38,595 nucleotides of DNA from JAFKKF01 sp035651055 (GTDB taxonomy: Bacteria > Pseudomonadota > Alphaproteobacteria > Rhizobiales > Kaistiaceae). Position numbers and translations under genes: made by a program. The stretch is taken from assembly GCA_035651055.1 (NCBI GenBank), contig DASRGK010000153.1, forward strand, positions 1 to 38,595, in the 5' to 3' direction. The notes beneath the pieces are model-generated. The model searched no databases. It saw nothing but the letters and a program-made list of their open reading frames with translations, and was not told the origin of the DNA. Below are positions 7,963 to 17,444 of the stretch, in pieces; position 1 is the first letter of the stretch, and the number at the start of each line of letters is the position of its first letter.

Positions 7963-7976
7963 TTGACCCTGATCAA
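7963..7976. promoter_or_regulatory. FNR/FixK-type box upstream of the multicopper oxidase gene
   Basis: On the minus strand this reads TTGATCAGGGTCAA, which fits the FNR/FixK/Anr consensus TTGA-N6-TCAA, with four of five positions symmetric in the extended TTGAT/ATCAA form. It lies 220 bases upstream of the oxidase start and 28 bases past the parC stop. It is therefore placed to control the oxidase in response to oxygen or redox state. The motif is seen directly; its use is inference. Confidence 0.45.
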
Positions 7977-8003
7977 ATGCGAGGGCAACCTGCGGTCGGC
8001 GCT

Positions 8004-10253
<2,250 letters not shown>

Positions 10254-10262
10254 TGTCCCCGC

Positions 10263-11537
10263 CTATCCGTCGCCGGTCCGTGAGGCAAGCGCCCGCGACC
10301 GCCATGCCGCCGCGGCGGTCCTGAAGGGAGTGCCGGTGCAGGTGAGCGCGAAGAAGTCGTATTCCTCGCCGGTGACGCTCGCCATCAGGTACTGCAGGTG
10401 CTTGGTGATGAACCGCCAGCCGAGCGCCGCCTCGGCCTCGCCGAGCATCGGCTTGAGAAGTATCCGGAAGCTGATGAACCGCGCGGCCTCGGCGGGCGTC
10501 GGCCGTCGGCCGAGGTCGCGGAACGGGTCGTAGCGGTCGGACGTCATGATGTCGCCGCGCGCCGTGTAGTAGTGCCAGTCGACGAGCGGGCTTGCGAGAA
10601 GCTTCGCGGTTGCCGCCCGGAGGCCCGGATTGGGCCCCATGGAATCGAGGAGCGAGGGCAGCGAGCCGAGCGTCAGGAACGCAAGCCGCCGGCCTTCGCG
10701 GTCCGCCGCCGACGCAAGGGCCGCGAGGCCGGGGTCGCGTTCGAACATCCGCCCGAGAATGTCGATGGCGCAGATGCCGCCGTGGCTGACGCCGACCAGG
10801 ATCGCCTCATCCGGCCGCCATTCGTCCGCCACATGGAGCGCGTGCTCGGCAAGCCGGTCGAAGCGGGCCGCGAGCACCGGCATGCCGCGCCGGCTCCCCT
10901 GCTCGCGCTGGAAGGCCCAGAACGCCATCAGGAACCAGAAATGCGCGCCGCGGTCGATCCAGAGCGTCAGCCGGTAGAAGACCGCGGCGGCGAGCAGCCC
11001 CAAGGCAAGGCCCGCGGCGGCGCCCCAGCCGCCAAAATCCCGACCGATGAAGTACCCGGCGACCGGCGCCGCAACGATCAGCCCGATATAGAGCGCCACC
11101 GCCGCGAACGGCACTGCGACGAAACCGAAATGGCTCCAGCCGTAGCGCGCCAGCCGGTAGAAGACGCCCTTCCACAGCATGACGTAGAAGGTCGCGATCG
11201 CCGCCAGACTGAGCTTGAAGAAGCGGAACTCGCGGCGGCGCGGGATGAGGTCCTGCCAGTCGAGGAACTCGAAGCGCGTCTCGGTTGCCCCGTCGCCCTC
11301 GTCGACGGTGACGGTCCAGCGCTTCAGCCAGGGCTTCGCCCTGTCCGGCGTTTCGAGGCGCGATTGGCCGACCGCAGTGCCGGTGCGCGCGCCGTATTTC
11401 GGCAGTTCCGCGGACAGGATGTGGTAGGGCCGCTCGATCCCGCGCGGGTCGAAGCCATGAACGAAAAGCACGAGCCGCCGCCTGATCCGGCGCCTGTGGC
11501 TTGGCTCGTCTGGCGCCGGCGCCGCGCCGTCCGTCAT
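10263..11537 (-). CDS. Membrane protein with alpha/beta-hydrolase-like domain, function unknown
   Basis: This 424-residue protein starts with a basic segment and RLVLFVHGFDPRGIERPYH, which resembles the first strand and oxyanion-loop HGF of lipase-like alpha/beta hydrolases. Three hydrophobic stretches follow at about residues 108-125, 140-165 and 172-192, so it should be membrane anchored. Then VGVSHGGICAIDIL supplies a GxSxG nucleophile elbow. A late histidine (LVDWHYYTARGD or KHLQYL) may complete a triad. No name comes to mind. Its start overlaps the recO stop by four bases (ATGA), and parC begins 9 bases after its own stop, so it is embedded in a DNA and RNA metabolism operon. I do not infer a DNA-related role from that. 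Confidence 0.8.
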   Translation of the reverse strand: MTDGAAPAPDEPSHRRRIRRRLVLFVHGFDPRGIERPYHILSAELPKYGARTGTAVGQSRLETPDRAKPWLKRWTVTVDEGDGATETRFEFLDWQDLIPRRREFRFFKLSLAAIATFYVMLWKGVFYRLARYGWSHFGFVAVPFAAVALYIGLIVAAPVAGYFIGRDFGGWGAAAGLALGLLAAAVFYRLTLWIDRGAHFWFLMAFWAFQREQGSRRGMPVLAARFDRLAEHALHVADEWRPDEAILVGVSHGGICAIDILGRMFERDPGLAALASAADREGRRLAFLTLGSLPSLLDSMGPNPGLRAATAKLLASPLVDWHYYTARGDIMTSDRYDPFRDLGRRPTPAEAARFISFRILLKPMLGEAEAALGWRFITKHLQYLMASVTGEEYDFFALTCTGTPFRTAAAAWRSRALASRTGDG

Positions 11538-12280
11538 TCCGCCGCCTCGGCGCGCATCGCCGCGCGCGAGATCAGCGCCACATATTGCGCCCGCGCATCG
11601 GGGGGCGGCAGCCCGCGCGGCTCATAGACGTGCCGGTCGAGGAAATAGCCGGTCAGGCGGAAGCCGGCCGCGATGTCGCCGGCATCGGGCTTGAGACCGC
11701 CGCCGCCGCGCAGGAACTCGGGCAGCGCCAGCAGCCGCTCGCGGTAAGGGGCGCCCGCAGCCCGTCCGACCGCCCTGCCCGATTTCGGCGAGACATAGGC
11801 GAGATCGCCGGTCTCGCCGGTCGAGGCGCAGCGCTCGAGATCCAGGCCGAAGCCCAGTTCGTCGAGCATCCGCATTTCAAGCCGCACGACCAGCGCCCCG
11901 CCGATCACCGGGTCGTCCAGCCAGTCGAGCACCGCCAGAAGCCCGGCATAGATCTGCGGATGCGGGTCGCGCTCGGGCAGGAGCCGGACGAGCCCGGCCA
12001 CCGCCTGCATGCCGTAGAGGCCGGCGGCGCCCTCGATCAGCCGCGCCGCGCGTTCGGCCAGGGGCTCGATCGTGTAATTGCCGAGGTGCTCGTCAAGCCG
12101 CGCCCGCCACGTCGCGGTCACGCCGTTTCCAGGTTGCAGGATCGCGCTCAGCCGCCGCGACCGCCCGCCCCGGACGAGGCCGAGATGGCGGCCGTGGCCG
12201 CGCGTCATCAGCTCGACGATGAGGCTGGTCTCGCCGTGCCGCCGCGTCCCGATGATGATGCCTTCGTCCGTCCAGTGCAT
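11534..12280 (-). CDS. recO: DNA repair protein RecO
   Basis: RecO mediates RecA loading in the RecFOR recombination pathway and anneals single strands. The 248-residue product begins with the typical OB-fold N-terminus, MHWTDEGIIIGTRRHGETSLIVELMT, with GLVRGGRSRR after it. The helical C-terminal part includes RLEMRMLDELGFGLDLERCASTG. The zinc-binding cysteine cluster of some RecO proteins is reduced to a single cysteine, as in many alphaproteobacteria. It follows era by 37 bases and overlaps the next gene by four bases. Confidence 0.92.
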   Translation of the reverse strand: MHWTDEGIIIGTRRHGETSLIVELMTRGHGRHLGLVRGGRSRRLSAILQPGNGVTATWRARLDEHLGNYTIEPLAERAARLIEGAAGLYGMQAVAGLVRLLPERDPHPQIYAGLLAVLDWLDDPVIGGALVVRLEMRMLDELGFGLDLERCASTGETGDLAYVSPKSGRAVGRAAGAPYRERLLALPEFLRGGGGLKPDAGDIAAGFRLTGYFLDRHVYEPRGLPPPDARAQYVALISRAAMRAEAAE

Positions 12281-12317
12281 GGGCCGATTGTATCGCGGAT
12301 TCGCCCGGGGAACCGCG

Positions 12318-13235
12318 CTAATCCTTGGGGAATTCGATCCCCATTTCCCGGTAGCGCTCCGGGTCGTCGGCCCAGTTCTCGCGCACGCGCACGAACAGGA
12401 AAAGGTGGACCGGCCGCTCGAGCAGCCCGGACAGTTCCTTCCGCGCCGCCATCGAGATGGCTTTCGCCGTCTCGCCGCCCTTGCCGATCACGATCTTCTT
12501 CTGGCTGTCGCGCTCGACGAAGATCACCTGGTCGATGCGGACCGAACCGTCCTTGTTCTCGGTCCACTTCTCGGTCTCGACGGTCGCCTGGTAGGGCAAT
12601 TCCTGGTGCAGCCGCTCGAACAGCTTCTCGCGCGTGATCTCGGCGGCGAGACTGCGGAGCGGCAGGTCGCTCACCTCGTCATCCGGATAGAGCCACGGCC
12701 CTTGCGGCACCGCCGCGGCGAGGTAGTCCCTGAGGTCGCCGAGGCCGTCGCCGGTGGCGGCCGAGACCATGAACGTCCGCTCGAAGGGCAGCGCCTTGTT
12801 CACTGCATCGGCCAGCGCCAGCAGGCCGGCGCGCGGCACGAGGTCGATCTTGTTGAGGATGAGGATGCGCGGGTGATGCACGTCGGCAAGCCTGGCGACG
12901 AGCTTCGCCGCCTCGTCGTCGAAGCCGCGCGCTGCATCGATGAGAAGCGCGACGAGATCGGCGTCCTTCGCGCCGCCCCATGCGGTCTCGACCATCGCGC
13001 GCTCGAGGCGCCGCTTCGGCGCGAAGATGCCCGGCGTGTCGACGAAGACGATCTGCGAATTGCCGGCCATGGCGATGCCGCGGACGATCGCCCGCGTCGT
13101 CTGCACCTTGTGGCTGACGATCGAGACCTTGGCGCCTACCAGCGCATTGGTGAGCGTCGACTTGCCGGCGTTCGGCGCGCCGATGATCGCGACAAAGCCG
13201 CAGCGGGTGTCGGTGGCGTCGGTCGCCTCGCTCAT
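12318..13235 (-). CDS. era: GTPase Era
   Basis: Era is an essential GTPase that binds 16S rRNA and helps mature the 30S subunit. The 305-residue protein carries G1 GAPNAGKST (residues 19-27), G3 DTPG and G4 NKID, followed by a C-terminal KH RNA-binding domain with VIGKGGETAKAIS. ATG at 13235 overlaps the rnc stop codon by four bases; the frame continues upstream only into non-homologous sequence. The order lepB-rnc-era-recO is a classic proteobacterial operon. Confidence 0.97.
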   Translation of the reverse strand: MSEATDATDTRCGFVAIIGAPNAGKSTLTNALVGAKVSIVSHKVQTTRAIVRGIAMAGNSQIVFVDTPGIFAPKRRLERAMVETAWGGAKDADLVALLIDAARGFDDEAAKLVARLADVHHPRILILNKIDLVPRAGLLALADAVNKALPFERTFMVSAATGDGLGDLRDYLAAAVPQGPWLYPDDEVSDLPLRSLAAEITREKLFERLHQELPYQATVETEKWTENKDGSVRIDQVIFVERDSQKKIVIGKGGETAKAISMAARKELSGLLERPVHLFLFVRVRENWADDPERYREMGIEFPKD

Positions 13236-13939
13236 CCGGCTTCCGCCACCTTCCACAGGCCGAGGCGCGCGAGTGCGGCGGCGGCCGCCGCCTGCTCGGC
13301 CTCGCGCCGGGTGCGGCCCTCGCCCCGCGCCGGCGCCAGGCCATCCACGCTCGCCTCGACTTCGAAGCGCGGCGCATGGTCCGGCCCGCTCCGCGCGACG
13401 ATGGCATAGGCCGGCACCGGCAGGCCCCTGCCCTGCGCCCATTCCTGCAGCGTGGTCTTGGCATCGCGCGGCACCGAAGCTTCGCCGAGCATCCGCCCGT
13501 GCCAGTGCGTCTCGATCAGCCGGCGGGCGGCGTCGAGACCGCCGTCCTGGTAGATCGCCCCGATCACCGCCTCGCAGACATCGCCGAGGATCGCGGCCTT
13601 CGTCCGCCCGCCGGAGAGCACCTCGCCGGTTCCGAGCCGCAGCGCGGCGCCGAGGTCGAGCGCCCGCGCCACGTCGGCGCAGGCCTCATTGCGGACGAGT
13701 GCCGTCAGCCGTTGCGCCAGTTCGCCTTCCGAGGCGCCGCGGAACGTCGCGATCAGCATTTCGGCGACTACCAGGGCGAGGACGCGATCGCCGAGAAACT
13801 CGAGCCGCTGGTAGGTGGCGCCGGCATGGCTGGTCGCGCTCGCATGAGTCAGCGCCGTCGCCAGCAATCGGAGGTCCTGGAACCTATGGCCAAGGCGGCG
13901 TTCGAGCGCCGCCAGGGCGGCGTCGGCGCCTGCTTTCAT
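13232..13939 (-). CDS. rnc: Ribonuclease III
   Basis: RNase III cleaves double-stranded RNA, including the rRNA precursor. The 235-residue enzyme has the signature YQRLEFLGDRVLAL with the catalytic Glu and Asp, and the second metal cluster ILGDVCEAVIGAIYQDGG. A double-stranded-RNA-binding domain follows from about residue 160, with TTLQEWAQGRGLPVPAY and RREAEQAAAAAALARL. ATG at 13939 overlaps the lepB stop codon as ATGA; the longer upstream frame lies inside lepB and is not real. Confidence 0.96.
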   Translation of the reverse strand: MKAGADAALAALERRLGHRFQDLRLLATALTHASATSHAGATYQRLEFLGDRVLALVVAEMLIATFRGASEGELAQRLTALVRNEACADVARALDLGAALRLGTGEVLSGGRTKAAILGDVCEAVIGAIYQDGGLDAARRLIETHWHGRMLGEASVPRDAKTTLQEWAQGRGLPVPAYAIVARSGPDHAPRFEVEASVDGLAPARGEGRTRREAEQAAAAAALARLGLWKVAEAG

Positions 13940-15012
13940 AGGAGCTTGAACATGCGGTCCCAGCGGACCGTCCACGGCCACTTCCAGAATTCCCAAGGCG
14001 CCGCGTCCTCGTCGATCGAGAAGAAGATGATCTCCGCCCGCCCGACGATGTTCTCGAACGGCACATAGCCGACCGATTCGAGGAAGCGGCTGTCGGTCGA
14101 ATTGTCGCGGTTGTCGCCCATCATGAAATAGTAGCCCTGCGGCACGACATAGGGCGGCGTGTTGTCCTCGGGGCTGTTGTGGTCGCGGTCGAGCGTCTCG
14201 TAGCTGACGCCGCTGGGCATGGTTTCCTTGAAGCGCTCGACCAGCACGTCGCCGAGCACCGGCACGGTCTCGTGATACTCGCCGACCTTCTGGCGCTTCA
14301 GCGGCTGGCCGTTGATGCTGAGCACGCCGTCGGTGACCTGGATCGTGTCGCCCGGCAGGCCGATCACCCGCTTGATGTAATCGGTGCTGTTGTCCTTGGG
14401 CAGCTTGAAGACGACGATGTCGCCGCGCTTCGGCGCGCCGGTCCATACCCGCGGCGAATACTTGTCGAACCACTCGACCGGAATGAAGTGGACCGGCAAC
14501 TCGCCGCTTCCGACCAGCGAGCCGTAGGGAATCGTCAGGTTCGAATAGTCGAACGGGGTCCCGTCCTCGTTGGCGATGAAATAGCGCTTCTCGGGGACGA
14601 GATATTCGCCGGGAATGCCCTTGTTGAGGGGACCGGCCTTGACCGTGACCGAGCCGTCGGAAGCGGTCTGCACGATATCGCCGGGGCCGGCGAGCACCTT
14701 CACCTTCCGCGGCGCCTTCTCGCCGGGCAGGGTCACTTCCTCGACCGAGCCTTTGCCCGGCGTCCAGGTCAGCGGACTGAACAGGTCGACCCCCCACGGG
14801 AAGGCATAGCGGCTGTAGCCGTATGCATATTTCGAGACGAACAGGTAGTCGCCGATGAGGAGCGTGTCCTTCATCGAGCCCGACGGAATGTTGAACGGCT
14901 GGAAAAGGAATGTGCGGACGATCAGCGCCAGGAGAAGGGCCTGAATGACGATTTTGACGGTCTCGTAAAGACCGCTGCTCTTCGCCCTCGGCTTCGCGGA
15001 TGCCACGCTCAT
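13936..15012 (-). CDS. lepB: Signal peptidase I with internally duplicated S26 core
   Basis: LepB removes Sec signal peptides on the outer face of the inner membrane. This 358-residue protein has a transmembrane helix at about 18-37, nucleophile S46 in PSGSM, general-base K214 in DYIKRVIGLPGD, and the late box GDNRDNSTDSR at 299-309. Alphaproteobacterial LepB is usually about 250-260 residues. The extra length lies at about residues 79-186, before the lysine box, and aligns with the true core: WT, LP, VKVLAGPGD, DG, PLNK, GEY, YLVPEKRYF and SLVGSGEL match WT, LP, KRVIGLPGD, DG, PLKR, GEY, YVVPQGYYF and NIVGRAEI. In this extra copy the catalytic Lys is Val and GDNRDN is lost. It begins the rnc-era-recO operon. 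Confidence 0.94.
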   Translation of the reverse strand: MSVASAKPRAKSSGLYETVKIVIQALLLALIVRTFLFQPFNIPSGSMKDTLLIGDYLFVSKYAYGYSRYAFPWGVDLFSPLTWTPGKGSVEEVTLPGEKAPRKVKVLAGPGDIVQTASDGSVTVKAGPLNKGIPGEYLVPEKRYFIANEDGTPFDYSNLTIPYGSLVGSGELPVHFIPVEWFDKYSPRVWTGAPKRGDIVVFKLPKDNSTDYIKRVIGLPGDTIQVTDGVLSINGQPLKRQKVGEYHETVPVLGDVLVERFKETMPSGVSYETLDRDHNSPEDNTPPYVVPQGYYFMMGDNRDNSTDSRFLESVGYVPFENIVGRAEIIFFSIDEDAAPWEFWKWPWTVRWDRMFKLL

Positions 15013-15055
15013 TCGGGTCGGTCTCGGGTGGGGGAATGTCCGGAGTCGCGGGCCT

Positions 15056-15082
15056 AATATAGGCTCGCTGGCGGGAGCGCAA
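15056..15082 (-). promoter_or_regulatory. Possible promoter of the lepB operon
   Basis: On the minus strand TTGCGC and TATATT are separated by 15 bases in the 95-base gap between acpS and lepB, with the -10 element 44 bases before the lepB start. The -10 match is good; the -35 match and the spacing are poor. It would allow lepB-rnc-era-recO-parC to be made independently of the upstream genes. Confidence 0.3.
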
Positions 15083-15107
15083 TCTCTCAGCCGGGAAAGG
15101 GGCCGAT

Positions 15108-15515
15108 TTACGGCGTCGCGAGGGGCACCGCCTCGATGAGGACGAGGGCCTGGGCGAGCGGAAAATCGTCGGTGATGGTGACGTGGATGCGGGCCTCGTG
15201 GCCCGGAGGCGTCAGCGCCTTCAGCCGGCGGAGCGCGCCGCCGGTCAGCTCCATCGTCGGCTGGCCACCGGGCAGGTTGACGACACCCATGTCGCGCCAG
15301 AAGACCCCGGCAGCCATCCCGGTGCCGAGGGCCTTGGCGCAGGCTTCCTTGGCGGCGAAGCGCTTGGCGTAGGACGCCGCCCTCAGCCGGCGCCGTTCCG
15401 ATTTCCTGATCTCCACCGGCGTGAAGATGCGGCCGGTGAACCGCTCGCCGTGGCGCTCGATCACCTTCTCGACGCGCCTGATGTCGATCGTATCGCTGCC
15501 GATCCCGATGATCAT
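15108..15515 (-). CDS. acpS: Holo-[acyl-carrier-protein] synthase
   Basis: AcpS moves the 4'-phosphopantetheine arm of coenzyme A onto apo-ACP, activating it for fatty acid synthesis. The 135-residue length is usual. The conserved blocks are MIIGIGSDTIDIRRVE at the start, with the Mg-binding Asp, and AKRFAAKEACAKALGTG with the Mg-binding Glu. ATG at 15515 overlaps the pdxJ stop codon as ATGA. The pdxJ-acpS pairing is common in proteobacteria. Confidence 0.96.
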   Translation of the reverse strand: MIIGIGSDTIDIRRVEKVIERHGERFTGRIFTPVEIRKSERRRLRAASYAKRFAAKEACAKALGTGMAAGVFWRDMGVVNLPGGQPTMELTGGALRRLKALTPPGHEARIHVTITDDFPLAQALVLIEAVPLATP

Positions 15516-16279
15516 GCCGGCGCGGCGCGGGCGGCCTCCGCCCGCGCTTCGTCCATCAGCCGGCGCATGGTGCGCACGCTCTCCGCCAGCCCCACGAAGA
15601 TCGCTTCGCCGATGAGGAAATGCCCGATATTGAGTTCGGCGATTTCCGGAATGGCCGAGACCGGCTTCACGGTATCGAACGAGATGCCGTGCCCGGCGTG
15701 GACTTCGAGCCCGATGCTGCGGCCGTAGCGGGCGGCTTCGGCCAGCCGCAGGCGTTCGCGCTCGAAGGCGTCCGGCCCGGAATGGAATGCCTCGCAATAG
15801 TTGCCGGTGTGGAGTTCGACGACCGGGGCGCCGAGCGTGCGTGCCGCGTCGAGCTGGCGCCGGCTCGCCTCGATGAACAGCGAGACGCGGATGCCGGCCG
15901 CGCCGAGCGCCTGCACCATCGGCCGCAGCCGCGCAATCTGGCCGGCAGCGTCGATGCCGCCTTCGGTCGTCCGCTCCTCGCGCCGCTCCGGCACGATGCA
16001 GGCGGCGTGCGGCCGGTGACGGAGCGCGATCGACAGCATCTCCTCGGTCGCCGCCATTTCGAGGTTGAGCGGCAGCGAGATGGCGGCGCGCAGCCGCTCG
16101 ATGTCGCGGTCGCCGATGTGCCGGCGGTCCTCCCGCAGATGCGCCGTGATGCCGTCGGCGCCGGCCGCCGCCGCGATCTCGGCGGCGCGGAGCGGATCGG
16201 GATGGTCGCCGCCGCGCGCGTTCCGGATCGTCGCAACGTGGTCGATGTTGACCCCCAGCCGCAGTCGCCCCTCGCTCAT
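15512..16279 (-). CDS. pdxJ: Pyridoxine 5'-phosphate synthase
   Basis: PdxJ closes the pyridine ring of vitamin B6, joining 3-amino-2-oxopropyl phosphate and 1-deoxyxylulose 5-phosphate. The 255-residue TIM-barrel protein carries LGVNIDHVATIRNARGG at the start, ITAHLREDRRHI, LNLEMAATEEM, CIVPERREERTTEGG and the late phosphate-binding region LEVHAGHGI followed by ELNIGHFLIGEAIF. It starts five bases after the DUF2062 stop codon and overlaps acpS by four bases. Confidence 0.97.
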   Translation of the reverse strand: MSEGRLRLGVNIDHVATIRNARGGDHPDPLRAAEIAAAAGADGITAHLREDRRHIGDRDIERLRAAISLPLNLEMAATEEMLSIALRHRPHAACIVPERREERTTEGGIDAAGQIARLRPMVQALGAAGIRVSLFIEASRRQLDAARTLGAPVVELHTGNYCEAFHSGPDAFERERLRLAEAARYGRSIGLEVHAGHGISFDTVKPVSAIPEIAELNIGHFLIGEAIFVGLAESVRTMRRLMDEARAEAARAAPA

Positions 16280-16283
16280 CCCC

Positions 16284-16847
16284 TCACACTCCGCTAGGCG
16301 GCGCCGCCGTCTCCAGGCGGCGCTGGGCCAGCCGCGTCCGGCGGCCCTCCTGGTATGCCGTGACGGCGAACCGCACCAGGAAATAGGAAATCAGCCCGCT
16401 GACGAAACCGAGCGGGATCGAGCCGACGAGTACCGGCTTGGCGAATTCCCAGAATACCGTCCACGACTGGCCGGCAATGTCCTCGGGCATCGCGGGTGCG
16501 ACCTGGTGCGACCCGCCGAGAATGATGTCGCCGACGTGATAGGCGAGCGTCCACATCGCCGGCAGCGTCAGCGGGTTGCCGACCGTGGTCCCGAGGATGG
16601 CGGCGAGCACATTGCCGCGGCAGAGGAAGGCGAACCCCGCCGACAGGAGGTAATGGAAACCGAAGAACGGCGACCAGGCGACGAACATGCCGGCCGCGAA
16701 CCCGATCGCGACCGTGTGCGGCGAGCCGCTGAGGCGCAGGATACGCTTGGCAAAATAGCGCAGCGCCCGGCCCCAGCCGCTCTGCGGCCAGACCGTGTAG
16801 CGGAGGCGTTCGACGAAACTCGGTTTGGTGCGGCGGGCAAACAGCAT
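16284..16847 (-). CDS. DUF2062 domain-containing membrane protein
   Basis: This 187-residue membrane protein matches the DUF2062 family: GSPHTVAIGFAAGMFVAWSPFFGFHYLLSAG, then RGNVLAAILGTTVGNPLTLPAMW, and a final helix near GFVSGLISYFLVRF. Its function is unknown. It is commonly found next to pdxJ and acpS in alphaproteobacteria, as here. I chose ATG at 16847 (MLFARRTKPSF) because it follows the pyrE stop codon by four bases; a longer frame would run inside pyrE. Confidence 0.88.
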   Translation of the reverse strand: MLFARRTKPSFVERLRYTVWPQSGWGRALRYFAKRILRLSGSPHTVAIGFAAGMFVAWSPFFGFHYLLSAGFAFLCRGNVLAAILGTTVGNPLTLPAMWTLAYHVGDIILGGSHQVAPAMPEDIAGQSWTVFWEFAKPVLVGSIPLGFVSGLISYFLVRFAVTAYQEGRRTRLAQRRLETAAPPSGV

Positions 16848-16851
16848 CGAA

Positions 16852-17433
16852 TCAGGCCAGTCCCCGGCTGCCGGGCTTGGTCGCCGGTATGGCAGCCATT
16901 TCAGGCGGAATCCGGTCAGCCGGATAGGCCGGCACCTTGTAGCGCGCGAGCGCAACCAGCGGCACGCCGACATCGGCCTCGCCGCCGGAGCGGTCGATCA
17001 GGCAGGCTTCCGCGACCACGGCGGCTCCCATTTCCTTGACCGCATCGATCGTCTCGCGGCTCGACAACCCGGTTGTGACGATATCCTCGACGACGAGGAC
17101 GCGGGCTCCCGGCGGCATCTCGAACCGCCGCAGCCGGAAGACCCCGGCCTCGCGCTCGACCCAGACCGCGGGAATGCCGAGTTGCCGCGCCGTCTCGTAG
17201 CCGGGCACGATCCCGCCCACCGCCGGCGAGACGATGAGGTCGATTGCGCCAAGCCCCGCGGCGCGCACCTTGTCGGCAAGCGCGCGGCAGAGGCGCTCGG
17301 TCTTGTCGGGGTACATGAAGACCCGCGCCTTCTGCAGGAAGACGGGGCTGTGCAGGCCGGAACTGAGGATGAAGTGGCCTTCGAGGATGGCCCCCGCATC
17401 GCGGAAGATCCCGATCGCCTCTTCCTCGCTCAT
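16852..17433 (-). CDS. pyrE: Orotate phosphoribosyltransferase
   Basis: PyrE joins orotate to PRPP to form OMP in pyrimidine synthesis. The protein has the PRPP-binding motif VLVVEDIVTTGLSS and the family segments GHFILSSGLHSPVFLQ and SPAVGGIVPGYETAR. With ATG at 17433 it is 193 residues (MSEEEAIGIFRDAGAILEG), matching related proteins. A GTG at 17448 overlaps the rsh stop codon as GTGA and would add five residues; translational coupling could use it. The two starts cannot be separated from sequence alone. Confidence 0.93.
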   Translation of the reverse strand: MSEEEAIGIFRDAGAILEGHFILSSGLHSPVFLQKARVFMYPDKTERLCRALADKVRAAGLGAIDLIVSPAVGGIVPGYETARQLGIPAVWVEREAGVFRLRRFEMPPGARVLVVEDIVTTGLSSRETIDAVKEMGAAVVAEACLIDRSGGEADVGVPLVALARYKVPAYPADRIPPEMAAIPATKPGSRGLA

Positions 17434-17444
17434 CGCCGTGCCGT

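Noticed and set aside
7722..7988. An 88-residue minus-strand frame in the multicopper oxidase leader
   Set aside because: It covers the hairpins and the FNR-like box, lacks any recognisable sequence and has no ribosome-binding site.
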